From Paenibacillus sp. LS1 (GTDB lineage Bacteria; Bacillota; Bacilli; Paenibacillales; Paenibacillaceae), in the NCBI RefSeq assembly GCF_026013365.1, contig NZ_JAPDOE010000001.1, forward strand, positions 558,001-622,000: 64,000 bases of DNA. Reading direction: 5' to 3'. Numbering within the stretch: position 1 is the first letter of the stretch; every line of letters begins with the position of its first letter. Positions 34,264-43,010 of this stretch are shown one piece after another. The notes under the pieces were generated by a model. It did not search any database. It was not told the origin of the DNA and saw nothing but the letters and a program-made list of their open reading frames with translations. Made by a program: the position numbers and the translations under genes.

Positions 34264-34400
34264 TGACATAAAGTTACCAACCATGAAATCCCTTATAGAA
34301 TAAGGTTTTTTTATTTTTTGGTAGGGAACTTTGTGTCAATCAATGTACTGTCGCAGGACAAGAACATTGTACCATTCCTGATTAGAATGTTATCTAAATA
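34264..34400. repeat. Palindromic repeat element, copy E with long inverted ends
   Basis: TGACATAAAGTT (34264-34275) and AACTTTGTGTCA (34327-34338) are inverted partners flanking a T-rich segment. Then GGACAAGAACATTGTACCAT (34356) and TCCTGATTAG, with TATCTAAATAG following. The related AGTTAACGGGCAGTTTAGTT lies at 34529-34548 after AAGTCGCTAAAATAG (34448). Confidence 0.7.
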
Positions 34401-34605
34401 GTTGCATGATAGGAATTATGTCGATTGAAAAGAGCACATTACCATAAAAAGTCGCTAAAATAGAGGGCGTGTGAGCTAAGAACAGATCACAAAAAAAAAA
34501 ACTAATTGTAAAGTAATATCCATTTTTAAAGTTAACGGGCAGTTTAGTTCAATGAACGATGCTAAAAGAAAAAATTGAGGTAAGAAATTAAAAACAAAGA
34601 AAAGT

Positions 34606-34767
34606 ATGAGACAGATATGCCCAAATTGTGGGTACGAGAAATGTGTTCCCAAACTGTATATCGATAATCCAAAATATCCTTCTGGTTCGATTCTGAGATG
34701 TAAGCAGTGTAAATCGCTTTTTTCGCTTAAAAATGGAGGATGGGTCTTTTGGAAGGAATGGGAATAA
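34606..34767 (+). CDS. 53-residue zinc-ribbon protein
   Basis: A short gene below usual length cut-offs. The protein starts MRQICPNCGYEKCVPKLYID. It has two metal-ligand pairs, CPNC at residues 5-8 and CKQC at 32-35, with an extra Cys13, and ends in an aromatic tail (GGWVFWKEWE). The spacing fits a small zinc ribbon. The ribosome site is weak (TTGAGG about 30 bases up; AAAGAAAAG adjacent), so translation is not certain. It sits alone among palindromic repeats. Stand-alone zinc ribbons may bind RNA, DNA or proteins, and nothing here favours one of these. Confidence 0.6.
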   Translation: MRQICPNCGYEKCVPKLYIDNPKYPSGSILRCKQCKSLFSLKNGGWVFWKEWE

Positions 34768-34844
34768 GCTAACGAGAACCATATGCGTTTGGCTTCTTTA
34801 CACCGTGATCCGTGAGAAGTGCAGTATAATAACATGGCGATTTG

Positions 34845-35062
34845 TGGGTCTGTGTCGCGAGACAAGAACATTGTTCCATTCAAAGTCCTATTATAGCAGT
34901 TTTTTTGTTTTAAGGAACCAAGTTCTTGTCCCAAGCTGAGGACAAGAACTTGGTTCCTTTGCCGAAAAGGACAAGAACATTGTGTCATTTCGGATTAGGT
35001 AATTATCTAAATAGTATTTTTTGCTTGAGTAAGTTTTTTTGTATCATGAACTAACTTTTCTA
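34845..35062. repeat. Palindromic repeat element, copy G (densest cluster)
   Basis: Three GACAAGAAC modules occur in 120 bases: GAGACAAGAACATTGTTCC (34858), a perfect 20-bp hairpin with arms 34912-34931 and 34940-34959 (AAGGAACCAAGTTCTTGTCC and its complement, loop CAAGCTGA), and GGACAAGAACATTGTGTCAT (34969) followed by TTCGGATTAG and TATCTAAATAG. A weak GAACTAAC...GGCAG follows at about 35047. The stretch 34768-35145 has no gene I can support. Confidence 0.8.
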
Positions 35063-35145
35063 GGCAGACAATCATGAACAACATCGCCGGTAAAACCAAA
35101 CAATATGCCCAGTTCATCTATCGCCTGGCTGCAACCTTTGTCGTG

Positions 35146-36210
35146 TCAAGGGAAGATGAGTTGCACGGGGATGACGGCGTTCTTAGGAGAATAAATATCT
35201 TCCATCTGTTCACATAACAGCTTGACGGCTGTTCGTGCCATTTCCTGTTCATCCTGCTGCACATAAGCTACGCCTGAAAGATGTGGATTATCGAAAGATA
35301 GTAAATCGATATTTGAGTGTTCGTTCAGAAGACTGATCGCGGCGGATGTGAGGCGTGCTGTTTCTTCAGTCAAGGAGAAGGCTGCCGAAATTCCACTGTG
35401 GTTCTGCAAGAAGTTGCTTACATAGTCCAATGCTTGATCGCTACGTAGAATGTCGAGAGGAATGTGACACCACAAGCTCTTGTCAATCGAGATGCCTTGA
35501 TCTGTGTACGCCTGCTCGAAGCCGAGCGTGCGGTCCTCGACGGCTGTATTGGCATTTTCAGGTGAGATGAGCGCAATCTGCTGATGACTCTTGGATAGCA
35601 AATGGGATACAGCCTTATACGCACCGCCGTAATTGTCGGATGTAATGGTGTACGTCTCAATGTTGCGCAGATAGCGGTCGATGAACACACACGGGAATTT
35701 ATCGAGCGACAGACGCAGTAATGATTCGTTGTACTTCTCATCTTCTGTTGGAAAAACGATCAGCCCCTTCACACCGAGCTCCGTTAGTGTACGAATGACG
35801 TTTGATTCGATCGAGGAGGACTCGCGCGTGATGCTTAGTACCATGCTGAGGCCGGCTTCTTGCAAGAAGTGTTCCGTGTAGTCAACGAGCTTCTGAATGA
35901 CACGGGTTCTCATCGTCGGAATGATGAAGCCAATGAGCGGCATCGAGGACGCGCTACATGGGGATGGGGAGAAATTGATGCTAGAAACAACAAGACTAGA
36001 AGAGACGAATGAGCCTTTGCCTTGTACGCGTATAATTAATCCTTCGTCAGCTAGTAGGGTTAGGGCGTTCTTGACGGTAATTTTACTTACTCTGAATTCG
36101 TCCATTAGTTCTTGCTCAGAAGGAATGCGATCCGTTGGCCGAAGCTGCCCTGATTTAATTTTTTGCATAATATTTTCTCGAATTTGTTTGTAGAGCGCCA
36201 GCTTTTTCAA
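35146..36210 (-). CDS. GntR-type regulator with LacI-like sugar sensor (AraR-like)
   Basis: A regulator of about 354 residues. The N-terminal GntR winged helix is clear (LYKQIRENIMQKIKSGQL, IPSEQELMDEFRVSKITVKN, GLIIRVQGKGSFV). The rest is a periplasmic-binding-protein/LacI-like effector domain (IGFIIPTMRTR, SFDNPHLSGVAYVQQDEQEM). This fusion is that of AraR, the L-arabinose repressor of Bacillus. A TTG at 36210 follows GGGGAG by about eight bases; the ATG at 36228 overlaps that site. It is divergent from the ABC importer/GH43 operon, with palindromes between them. It is very likely the arabinose-responsive repressor of that operon; effector identity is inferred. Confidence 0.9.
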   Translation of the reverse strand: MKKLALYKQIRENIMQKIKSGQLRPTDRIPSEQELMDEFRVSKITVKNALTLLADEGLIIRVQGKGSFVSSSLVVSSINFSPSPCSASSMPLIGFIIPTMRTRVIQKLVDYTEHFLQEAGLSMVLSITRESSSIESNVIRTLTELGVKGLIVFPTEDEKYNESLLRLSLDKFPCVFIDRYLRNIETYTITSDNYGGAYKAVSHLLSKSHQQIALISPENANTAVEDRTLGFEQAYTDQGISIDKSLWCHIPLDILRSDQALDYVSNFLQNHSGISAAFSLTEETARLTSAAISLLNEHSNIDLLSFDNPHLSGVAYVQQDEQEMARTAVKLLCEQMEDIYSPKNAVIPVQLIFP

Positions 36211-36242
36211 ATAGTAGCATCTCCCCATAAACTTTATGATTT

Positions 36243-36260
36243 TATAATCAATTGGTTATA
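36243..36260. promoter_or_regulatory. Palindromic operator candidate between regulator and importer genes
   Basis: TATAATCAATTGGTTATA is an 18-bp dyad centred on CAATTG with one mismatched pair. It lies just upstream of the regulator start, so it could serve autoregulation. Confidence 0.45.
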
Positions 36261-36293
36261 TAAAGCTTATTTCATATATATTATAATACGGCG

Positions 36294-36308
36294 TGTAAAG
36301 CGCTTACA
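36294..36308. promoter_or_regulatory. cre-like catabolite repression site
   Basis: TGTAAAGCGCTTACA resembles the CcpA-binding cre consensus (TGWAARCGYTWNCW), matching 12 of 14 positions when aligned on the CG core. It lies 165 bases before the importer gene. A LacI/GntR-type operator is the alternative reading. Confidence 0.5.
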
Positions 36309-36472
36309 ATATGGAATCTGAGAAATTCTTGCGAAGGGGTCTTTTCTTTGAAAGGTTAGAATTATGTTAAGGATGGTGGTGCCAAGGTGTATTGAAACCG
36401 CTTAAATTAACAGAACTAACTAGTCAGCCGACTTTTCAAATGCATAACAAAAAAAGAGAGGATGACGAACAA

Positions 36473-37810
36473 ATGAAAAAACGCAGTGCTTTAATCTCCA
36501 TCGTTACACTCCTTATTATGTCACTTGTTTTTACTGCATGTGGTAATCCTTCCGGTTCAAAAACGGAAACGCAGCAATTAGGCGCTAATGCCGGCGAGAA
36601 TGCAACAGAATTATCATTTTGGACATTCGTAGATTTGCACGGCAAGCATTTGGATAAAATGCTGGGGTTATGGAACCAACAGAACCCAGACAAACAGATT
36701 AAGTTAAATGTAACGGTTATGCCTTATGATGATATGCACAACAAGCTCTTGTTGGCAGTTACCAGTGGAAAAGGTGCTCCTGATATCGCGGATATTGAGC
36801 TTGGTCAATTCCCTAAATTCTTGGAAGGTGACAACGTTCCACTGGAATCTTTGAATGATGTATTTGCACCATACAAAGACGTGGTTGTTCCCTCACGTGT
36901 CGAGATTTATTCCAAAGCCGAACAGGTTTATGGATTCGATTATCACGTAGGTGCAACGCTTGCTTTCTACAATACTGAAATTCTCGAGCAAGCAGGTGTT
37001 GACTACAAGACAATCAAAACGTGGGAAGATTACAAACAAGCAGGTATCAAGGTTTATGAAAAGACTGGCAAGTACTTAGGTACTGCTGATACATCAGCTA
37101 CGTGGCAAGCATCGCTGCTGCTAGCTCAGCAAAACGCTGATTTTACAGATGAAAATGGTAATCCAAAAGTGAACTCGCCTGAAATGATTAAAGCGTATGA
37201 AATGTTAGTCGATCTGCAGAAGAACAATGTTATTCATACGATCCCTGGCGGACAACCCGACACAGAAGAAGCAAAAGGCGAATACAACAAAGGCAACTAC
37301 GCAAGTGCATTGATGCCTGAGTGGTATATGTCCCGCTTTGTAAACGAAATGAAAGACCTTAAAGGTAAGTATGCAATAGCTCCATTGCCTGTATTTGAAG
37401 AAGGTAATCCTCGTTCCGTTGGCTTAGGCGGTACTGGTACAGTTGTTACTAAGAATAGTAAAGACGTTCAGTTGGCAAAAGAATTTGTAGCCTTTGCTAA
37501 GCTTTCAAAAGAAGCTACTACTGAAATCTGGAATACACTTGGATTTGACCCAATCAACATGGAAGTATGGAAAGATGATGCAGTTACGAAAAACCCTGAT
37601 AATGAATACGTCCAATACTTTAAAACAAATGCATTTGATACTTTGAATGAAATCAAGGACGAAATTAGAGCGATTAAGTCCGTTAAAGCCTCACCAACCA
37701 TCGGCAATATCTTCAATACGGTAACTTTGAATGCTATCTTTGAAGATGGCCAAGACGTGAAGGAAGCTTTGGATGAAGCACAAGCAGCAATTGAACAAGA
37801 ATTGAAATAA
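36473..37810 (+). CDS. Sugar ABC importer substrate-binding lipoprotein
   Basis: A 445-residue family 1 binding protein. Signal ISIVTLLIMSLVFTACG contains lipobox FTAC. The mature part has ELSFWTFVDLHGKHLDKML, APDIADIELGQFP, AQQNADFTDENG and ALMPEWYMSRF, as in AraN/MalE-type oligosaccharide binders. I use the ATG at 36473 because it directly gives MKKRS and the lipobox; an in-frame TTG at 36392 would add 27 residues. It is first in the operon and followed by an intercistronic hairpin, then two permeases and a GH43 enzyme. The probable ligands are arabino-oligosaccharides. Confidence 0.92.
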   Translation: MKKRSALISIVTLLIMSLVFTACGNPSGSKTETQQLGANAGENATELSFWTFVDLHGKHLDKMLGLWNQQNPDKQIKLNVTVMPYDDMHNKLLLAVTSGKGAPDIADIELGQFPKFLEGDNVPLESLNDVFAPYKDVVVPSRVEIYSKAEQVYGFDYHVGATLAFYNTEILEQAGVDYKTIKTWEDYKQAGIKVYEKTGKYLGTADTSATWQASLLLAQQNADFTDENGNPKVNSPEMIKAYEMLVDLQKNNVIHTIPGGQPDTEEAKGEYNKGNYASALMPEWYMSRFVNEMKDLKGKYAIAPLPVFEEGNPRSVGLGGTGTVVTKNSKDVQLAKEFVAFAKLSKEATTEIWNTLGFDPINMEVWKDDAVTKNPDNEYVQYFKTNAFDTLNEIKDEIRAIKSVKASPTIGNIFNTVTLNAIFEDGQDVKEALDEAQAAIEQELK

Positions 37811-37832
37811 ATATAATAAGTAAATGATTTGA

Positions 37833-37870
37833 TTAAACCTGTCGGCAGGTATAGTGGTCGGCAGGTTTAA
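37833..37870 (+). terminator. Intercistronic hairpin after the binding-protein gene
   Basis: TTAAACCTG and CAGGTTTAA form a 9-bp stem with internal CGGCAGG/CGGCAGG repeats. Such hairpins often stabilise or partly terminate the transcript so that the binding protein is made in excess over the permeases. Confidence 0.6.
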
Positions 37871-37894
37871 CCTTAGTCAGGGGAGATTGAGAAT

Positions 37895-38791
37895 ATGATA
37901 AAGAAATTTGTATACTCTCAAAAAGTTGCGCCTTATGTTTTTGTATTGCCATTTATACTTATATTTTTGATATTCTGGTTTTTTCCACTTGTAAATTCAT
38001 TCGTAATGAGCTTTCAAGATAGAATGTTAGGACAGGATCCTAAATGGATTGGTGAAGCGAATTATTCGAAATTACTTACTGATAAAGTGTTTTTGACATC
38101 TATTAAAAATAGCGTTGTGTACATGTTAGGAACCTTAGTGCTGTTAATTCCTTTTCCCATGTTATTCGCCGTTATGATCAACAGTAAGTTAATGAAGGGA
38201 AGAGAGTTTTTTAAATCTTCGTTCTTTCTCCCTGCATTGACTTCTGTCGCAGTTGCGGGTACCATTTTCCGCCTTACATTCGGTGAAATGGAAGGTTCAT
38301 TAATGAATACTTTCCTGGGTCTATTTGGTATAGAGCCTATTAAATTTTTGAAAGACGGAAATTGGAGTATGGCAGCGCTGTTAATCCTCGCATGTTGGAG
38401 ATGGACAGGTGTTAATATGCTTTACTATCTATCCGGTTTGAAAAGCATTGACAATGAGTATTATGAGGCTGCTTCAATTGACGGGGCATCTGCTTGGCAG
38501 AAGTTTAGAACGATCACAATGCCATTATTGAAGCCGACCACGGTATATGTTACGACAATTAGTGTTTATGCAGGTTTAGCTATGTTTACCGAGAGCCTGA
38601 TGATGTTTAACGGTAACAATTCACCCAAAAATATTGGCTTAACCATTGTTGGATACCTGTATAGACAAGGGATTGAGCAGAATAAGCTGGGTTACGCAGC
38701 TGCAGTTGGTATCGTTCTGTTAGTCATTGCTATGGTTATCAATTTAACGCAGTTGAAATTTAGTGGAATGTTCAAAAAGGAGGAGGATTAA
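37895..38791 (+). CDS. Sugar ABC importer permease, MalF type
   Basis: A 298-residue membrane subunit with six predicted helices (first FVLPFILIFLIFWFFPLV). The ATPase-coupling EAA loop is EAASIDGASAWQKFRTITMP near residue 190. GGGGAG precedes the ATG. The next permease gene starts just after its stop. It pairs with that subunit to form the membrane channel for the lipoprotein's ligand. Confidence 0.93.
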   Translation: MIKKFVYSQKVAPYVFVLPFILIFLIFWFFPLVNSFVMSFQDRMLGQDPKWIGEANYSKLLTDKVFLTSIKNSVVYMLGTLVLLIPFPMLFAVMINSKLMKGREFFKSSFFLPALTSVAVAGTIFRLTFGEMEGSLMNTFLGLFGIEPIKFLKDGNWSMAALLILACWRWTGVNMLYYLSGLKSIDNEYYEAASIDGASAWQKFRTITMPLLKPTTVYVTTISVYAGLAMFTESLMMFNGNNSPKNIGLTIVGYLYRQGIEQNKLGYAAAVGIVLLVIAMVINLTQLKFSGMFKKEED

Positions 38792-38792
38792 A

Positions 38793-39641
38793 GTGGGCAG
38801 AAGTCAGACGAGGAGTGATTTCATCTCTAGAATAGTAATTATTTGTTTATTCATTATACTATTCGTTATAATTATGATCCCATTCTACGCAGTGGCCCTA
38901 TCTTCCTTTAAACCCGGTGAATCATTAGTTAGATATGGTCTTAACCTAGGTTTGGATTTTGAAATCATGAGTTTTGATAATTTCATCTATCTGTTTACTG
39001 GACAACATGATTATTTTGTTTGGTTTTGGAACAGTATGATTTTAACAATCGTTCAAGTGGTTTTAACACTTTTTGTAAGCGCATTTGTTGGATATGGTTT
39101 TGCAGCATATCATTTTAAAGGTAAGAACTTCCTCTTTATATGTGTTTTGCTCATTATGATGGTGCCTTTCGAAATACTGCTGGTTCCCTTGTACAGCCTA
39201 ATTAATGATTTGGGAATGGTGAATAGCTATTCGGCAATCATTCTGCCCGGTATAGCCAATGCCGCGACAATATTTTTCTTCAGGCAATATCTACGAAGCA
39301 TACCCAAAGAGATTATTCAATCTGGGCGGGTTGATGGCGCAAACGAGTATGCGATTTATTTTAGACTAATTATGCCGATTATGAAGCCATCCTTTGCAGC
39401 AATGGCCATTCTGAATGGTATGAATAGCTGGAATAATCTATTGTGGCCATTCATGGTGCTCGGAGATCAGAGTAAATATACACTTCCAATCGGTTTGAAA
39501 ACGTTGTTAACTCCTTATGGCAATAACTATGACCTATTAATCGTGGGCTCCTTCTTCTCCATCATTCCAATTTTCATACTGTTCATTGCTTTTCAGAAAT
39601 ATTTCATAGACGGTATGACTGCAGGCGCTGTCAAAGGGTAG
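38793..39641 (+). CDS. Sugar ABC importer permease, MalG type
   Basis: A 282-residue membrane subunit with six helices. The EAA loop reads SGRVDGANEYAIYFRLIMP near residue 185. I start at GTG 38793, one base after the upstream stop, because AAAGGAGGAGG lies just before it; the frame's earlier ATG (38763) lies inside the other permease gene. No ATPase gene is present in the operon, so it must use a shared ATPase such as an MsmX homologue encoded elsewhere. Confidence 0.92.
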   Translation: MGRSQTRSDFISRIVIICLFIILFVIIMIPFYAVALSSFKPGESLVRYGLNLGLDFEIMSFDNFIYLFTGQHDYFVWFWNSMILTIVQVVLTLFVSAFVGYGFAAYHFKGKNFLFICVLLIMMVPFEILLVPLYSLINDLGMVNSYSAIILPGIANAATIFFFRQYLRSIPKEIIQSGRVDGANEYAIYFRLIMPIMKPSFAAMAILNGMNSWNNLLWPFMVLGDQSKYTLPIGLKTLLTPYGNNYDLLIVGSFFSIIPIFILFIAFQKYFIDGMTAGAVKG

Positions 39642-39669
39642 TGTAAATTATGATGAAACAGGTGATAAG

Positions 39670-40653
39670 ATGGAAATCCAACAACGAGCGTTACACGACA
39701 TTCAACCATTGATTAAGCAAAGAGCTGATCCTTTTATTTACCGACATTCGGACGGTTATTATTACTTCGTAGCATCCGTTCCGGAGTATGATCGGATTGA
39801 AATCCGTAGAGCCCAGAACCTTGAGGGGCTTGTTACCTCAACTCCTGTAGTGATCTGGAGAAAGCGCGAGACTGGTATCCTTAGTGCTAATATTTGGGCG
39901 CCCGAACTGCATTTTATTGATGACAAATGGTACGTGTATTTCGCTGCCGCACACACGACGGAAACGAATGAAGGCTTGTTCGACCATCGGATGTACGTGC
40001 TAGAGAATGAAAATGCCAATCCACTCGAAGGCATTTGGACGGAAAGAGGGCAGGTTCGTACCGAGTGGGAAAGCTTCGCCCTCGATGCCACTACCTTTGA
40101 GCATAATGGAAGCCGTTATTACGTATGGGCACAAAAGGATCCGAATATTGAAGGTAACTCTAATCTGTATATATCTAAAATGCGCAATCCGTGGACGTTG
40201 ACTGGGCCGCAAACGATGATTTCGCTGCCGGAATATGACTGGGAAATCATTGGTTATAAAGTGAACGAAGGTGCGGCATTTCTTCGCAAGGGTAATCGGG
40301 TATTCCTCTCTTACTCGGCTAGCGCCACCGATTTCAATTATTGCATGGGCCTGCTTGAAGCCGATGCGGATGCTGATTTGCTCGATGCCACCTCATGGCA
40401 CAAGTCGCAAACAGCAGTTTTCTCGACAGATGAGCGCATCTCAATGTATGGTCCCGGTCATAATTCCTTCACGGTGTCAGAGGACGGCGAAGAGACGCTA
40501 TTTGTATTCCACGCAAGAACGTACAAGAACATTATAGGAGATCCGCTGTACGATCCGAATCGCCATACATTTGTGACGGAGCTTTTGTGGACGGCTGACG
40601 GCAAACCCGATTTCCGCGGCTCTGTTGCAGCACTTGCACGTTCTGTACAGTGA
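39670..40653 (+). CDS. GH43 glycosidase, probable alpha-L-arabinofuranosidase
   Basis: A 327-residue family 43 five-bladed propeller enzyme. The three catalytic acids are visible: the base Asp20 in RADPFIY, the pKa modulator Asp in FALDATTFEHNG (near 140), and the general acid Glu in YKVNEGAAFLRKG (near 199). It lacks a signal peptide, so it acts inside the cell on imported arabino-oligosaccharides. It starts 28 bases after the permease gene and is probably the last gene before a terminator. Exo-arabinofuranosidase is the best guess; beta-xylosidase is an alternative in this family. Confidence 0.88.
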   Translation: MEIQQRALHDIQPLIKQRADPFIYRHSDGYYYFVASVPEYDRIEIRRAQNLEGLVTSTPVVIWRKRETGILSANIWAPELHFIDDKWYVYFAAAHTTETNEGLFDHRMYVLENENANPLEGIWTERGQVRTEWESFALDATTFEHNGSRYYVWAQKDPNIEGNSNLYISKMRNPWTLTGPQTMISLPEYDWEIIGYKVNEGAAFLRKGNRVFLSYSASATDFNYCMGLLEADADADLLDATSWHKSQTAVFSTDERISMYGPGHNSFTVSEDGEETLFVFHARTYKNIIGDPLYDPNRHTFVTELLWTADGKPDFRGSVAALARSVQ

Positions 40654-40730
40654 ACGAGTGTCCCAATAAGATTGGTTGATGGATTGGAGTTCGTTTATCC
40701 AACTTGCCAAAGAGAGACAGTTAGAACATC

Positions 40731-40760
40731 GAAGGCACCCTATTGGGTGCCTTCAACTCG
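40731..40760 (+). terminator. Terminator of the importer/GH43 operon
   Basis: Perfect arms GAAGGCACCC and GGGTGCCTTC around TATT, 77 bases after the GH43 stop; the T-tract is weak. Confidence 0.75.
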
Positions 40761-40863
40761 CTCAACAGATAATGCGTCGAACCGAATTACCCGAGAGCGT
40801 TATGAAATATCTATAGTTGTAGGTTGTCTTCAGCTTACGATTATTCCTGGCATATTCCTATTG

Positions 40864-40900
40864 AAAGTCGCTAATTTAAATCTTAACAGGCAGCCTAAAT
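40864..40900. repeat. Degenerate palindromic repeat, copy H
   Basis: AAAGTCGCTAATTTAAATCTTAACAGGCAGCCTAAATTTT is read as the GTCGCTA module run directly into a worn TTAACGGGCAG core (shown here at 40864-40900). The remainder of 40654-41024 holds the terminator above and the promoter region of the GH127 gene. Confidence 0.5.
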
Positions 40901-41024
40901 TTTGCACAGTTTTCAAATTTCTTATAGGTTGTAATTATGTAAATTTCAGTTGGAAATGATGATTTCAGCTTGATGTAATGATTTGTAAAATAAGGTTATC
41001 AAAAAAGAACAAGGAGAGGTTCCC

Positions 41025-43010
41025 ATGACAAAGCCAGACGTCACGCACCATCCACAGACATCAGGTTATAGCCATAAAATCAATGATCCATTCTGGTCGC
41101 ATTATATTGAACTGGTCCGCAACGTAGTTGTTCCTTATCAATGGGAAGCGCTCAATGACCGTATCGAAGGAGCTGAACCAAGCCGGGCCATACGGAATTT
41201 CCGCATTGCTGCAGGGGATGAAGAGGGCGTTCATTATGGCATGGTTTTTCAGGATAGTGATGTTGCGAAATGGATTGAAGCAGCTTCGTACCTGCTCTCA
41301 GCGAAACCCGACCCGGAACTTGAAGTCCTCGTGGATTCTGTTATTGAGACCATAGCTCGGGCACAGCAAGCCGATGGTTATTTGAACACGTACTTCACCC
41401 TGCGTGAACCTGGGGTGCGCTGGACGAACCTCGCCGAGTGTCATGAACTTTATTGTGCAGGACATATGATTGAGGCTGGTGTGGCGTACTATCATGCCAC
41501 GGGCAAGCGCACGCTGCTGGATGTGGTTATTCGCTTGGCCGATCATATAGGCACCGTGTTTGGTACAAAGCCGGGACAATTGCCAGGTTATGATGGACAT
41601 CAGGAGATTGAACTTGCACTCTTCAAATTGTATGAGACGACAAAAGAAGAGAAATATCTGGAACTGAGCCGTTATTTTCTGGATCAGCGGGGAGCGAGTC
41701 CGCATTTTTTTGTAGAGGAATGGGAGCAAAGAGGCCGTACCATACATTTTGGCGAGTTGGATATGGTTCACCGGCACACGTACTCGCAGTCCCATCTGCC
41801 TATTAGGGAGCAGTCGACAGCAGAAGGCCATTCGGTTCGACTGGTTTACATGTGCGCGGCTATGGCAGATGTAGCTGCGAAGACGGAGGATACATCGCTG
41901 AAAGAAGCCTGTGAACGGTTGTGGAGCAACATCGTAAGCAAGCGAATGTACATTACGGGAAGCATTGGTTCATCAGCCAAAGAAGAAGCATTTACAGGCG
42001 ATTATGATCTGCCTGGAGATACCGCCTACGCAGAGACCTGTGCCTCAATTGGCCTGATTTTTTGGGCGAAGCGCATGCTGCAGATGGAGCAGGATAGCCG
42101 GTACGCAGATGTTATGGAGCGAGCCCTGTACAACACGGTGATTAGTGGAATGTCTCTGGATGGTCAACGTTTCTTCTATGTGAATCCGCTTGAAGTCGAT
42201 CCGAAGATGCAACGTGTAAATCCTAATTATGCCCACGTGCGAACACGCCGGCAAGGGTGGTTTGGTTGTGCTTGCTGTCCGCCGAACATTGCGCGATTAC
42301 TTGCCTCATTGGATCAATATGTATATACCCCGGCTGTGGAACAGGCTACGTTGTATGTACAATTGTACATCGGAGGGGAAGGGGAATTCACACTTGAGGG
42401 TAGGAGAGCAGCCTTAACCATGGACTCTGACTATACCTCCACTGGAGATGTGAAGCTGATCGTTCGGCCTGATTCCCCAGAGGGAATGCAGTTTACGATA
42501 GCTCTGAGAAAGCCGGACTGGTGCAAGATTCCCGAGCTGTGGATTAATGGGGAGAAGAGCGAACAGGATGGTTTTAATTTTGAATACGGTTACATAAAAG
42601 TGACCCGATCGTGGAAACCCGGTGATGAGATTAAACTTCACTTCCCTATGGAGTTGCTGCGGATGAAAGGGCATGATCACATCAAAGCCACTTTCGGAAA
42701 AGTAGCCATCCAGCGGGGACCGTTTATGTACTGTCTCGAAGAAGTCGACAATGGCCGCGGATTGCATCGCATTCAGTTACCCCGGCATGCCGAGTTTCAT
42801 ATCGGTAGCGGGGAACAGATGCCTCTGGGGGTTCCGGCTCTTACAACCATTGGGCAGAGAATCGTATCCCAAGAAGACTGGGGAATACATCTGTATCGCA
42901 GTGATGTTCACTGGGATACACAGCCTGCCGAGCTTCGGTTCATTCCTTACTTCACTTGGGCCAATCGGGATGAGGGAGAAATGAGCGTTTGGATTCGCGA
43001 AAGCGAATAA
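41025..43010 (+). CDS. GH127 beta-L-arabinofuranosidase
   Basis: A 661-residue cytoplasmic enzyme of family 127 (formerly DUF1680), an (alpha/alpha)6 barrel with beta-domains. The zinc-thiolate site that defines the family is complete: Glu337 and Cys339 in AYAETCASIG, and Cys417-Cys418 in FGCACCPPNIARLL, with Cys418 as the nucleophile, by analogy with HypBA1 of Bifidobacterium. Other family blocks are ADGYLNTYFT and HSHLPIREQ-like residues (SQSHLPIREQ). AAGGAGAGG precedes the ATG. It releases beta-linked L-arabinofuranose, found in plant extensins and arabinogalactan side chains. With GH43 next to it, the locus handles both anomers of arabinose. Confidence 0.93.
   Translation: MTKPDVTHHPQTSGYSHKINDPFWSHYIELVRNVVVPYQWEALNDRIEGAEPSRAIRNFRIAAGDEEGVHYGMVFQDSDVAKWIEAASYLLSAKPDPELEVLVDSVIETIARAQQADGYLNTYFTLREPGVRWTNLAECHELYCAGHMIEAGVAYYHATGKRTLLDVVIRLADHIGTVFGTKPGQLPGYDGHQEIELALFKLYETTKEEKYLELSRYFLDQRGASPHFFVEEWEQRGRTIHFGELDMVHRHTYSQSHLPIREQSTAEGHSVRLVYMCAAMADVAAKTEDTSLKEACERLWSNIVSKRMYITGSIGSSAKEEAFTGDYDLPGDTAYAETCASIGLIFWAKRMLQMEQDSRYADVMERALYNTVISGMSLDGQRFFYVNPLEVDPKMQRVNPNYAHVRTRRQGWFGCACCPPNIARLLASLDQYVYTPAVEQATLYVQLYIGGEGEFTLEGRRAALTMDSDYTSTGDVKLIVRPDSPEGMQFTIALRKPDWCKIPELWINGEKSEQDGFNFEYGYIKVTRSWKPGDEIKLHFPMELLRMKGHDHIKATFGKVAIQRGPFMYCLEEVDNGRGLHRIQLPRHAEFHIGSGEQMPLGVPALTTIGQRIVSQEDWGIHLYRSDVHWDTQPAELRFIPYFTWANRDEGEMSVWIRESE

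Noticed and set aside
29591-34959. Perfect hairpins considered as CRISPR repeats
   Set aside because: The copies are far apart, unequal, palindromic over their whole length and have no regular spacers or cas genes.
34476-34988. Minus-strand 170-residue frame through the repeat cluster
   Set aside because: It crosses the zinc-ribbon gene and several palindromes, and its composition (runs of Phe, Ser, Leu) comes from A-rich plus-strand sequence; no start signal.
35074-35217. Plus-strand frame beginning MNNIAGKTKQYAQ
   Set aside because: More than half is antisense to the GntR-type regulator gene, and no ribosome site or homology was recognised.
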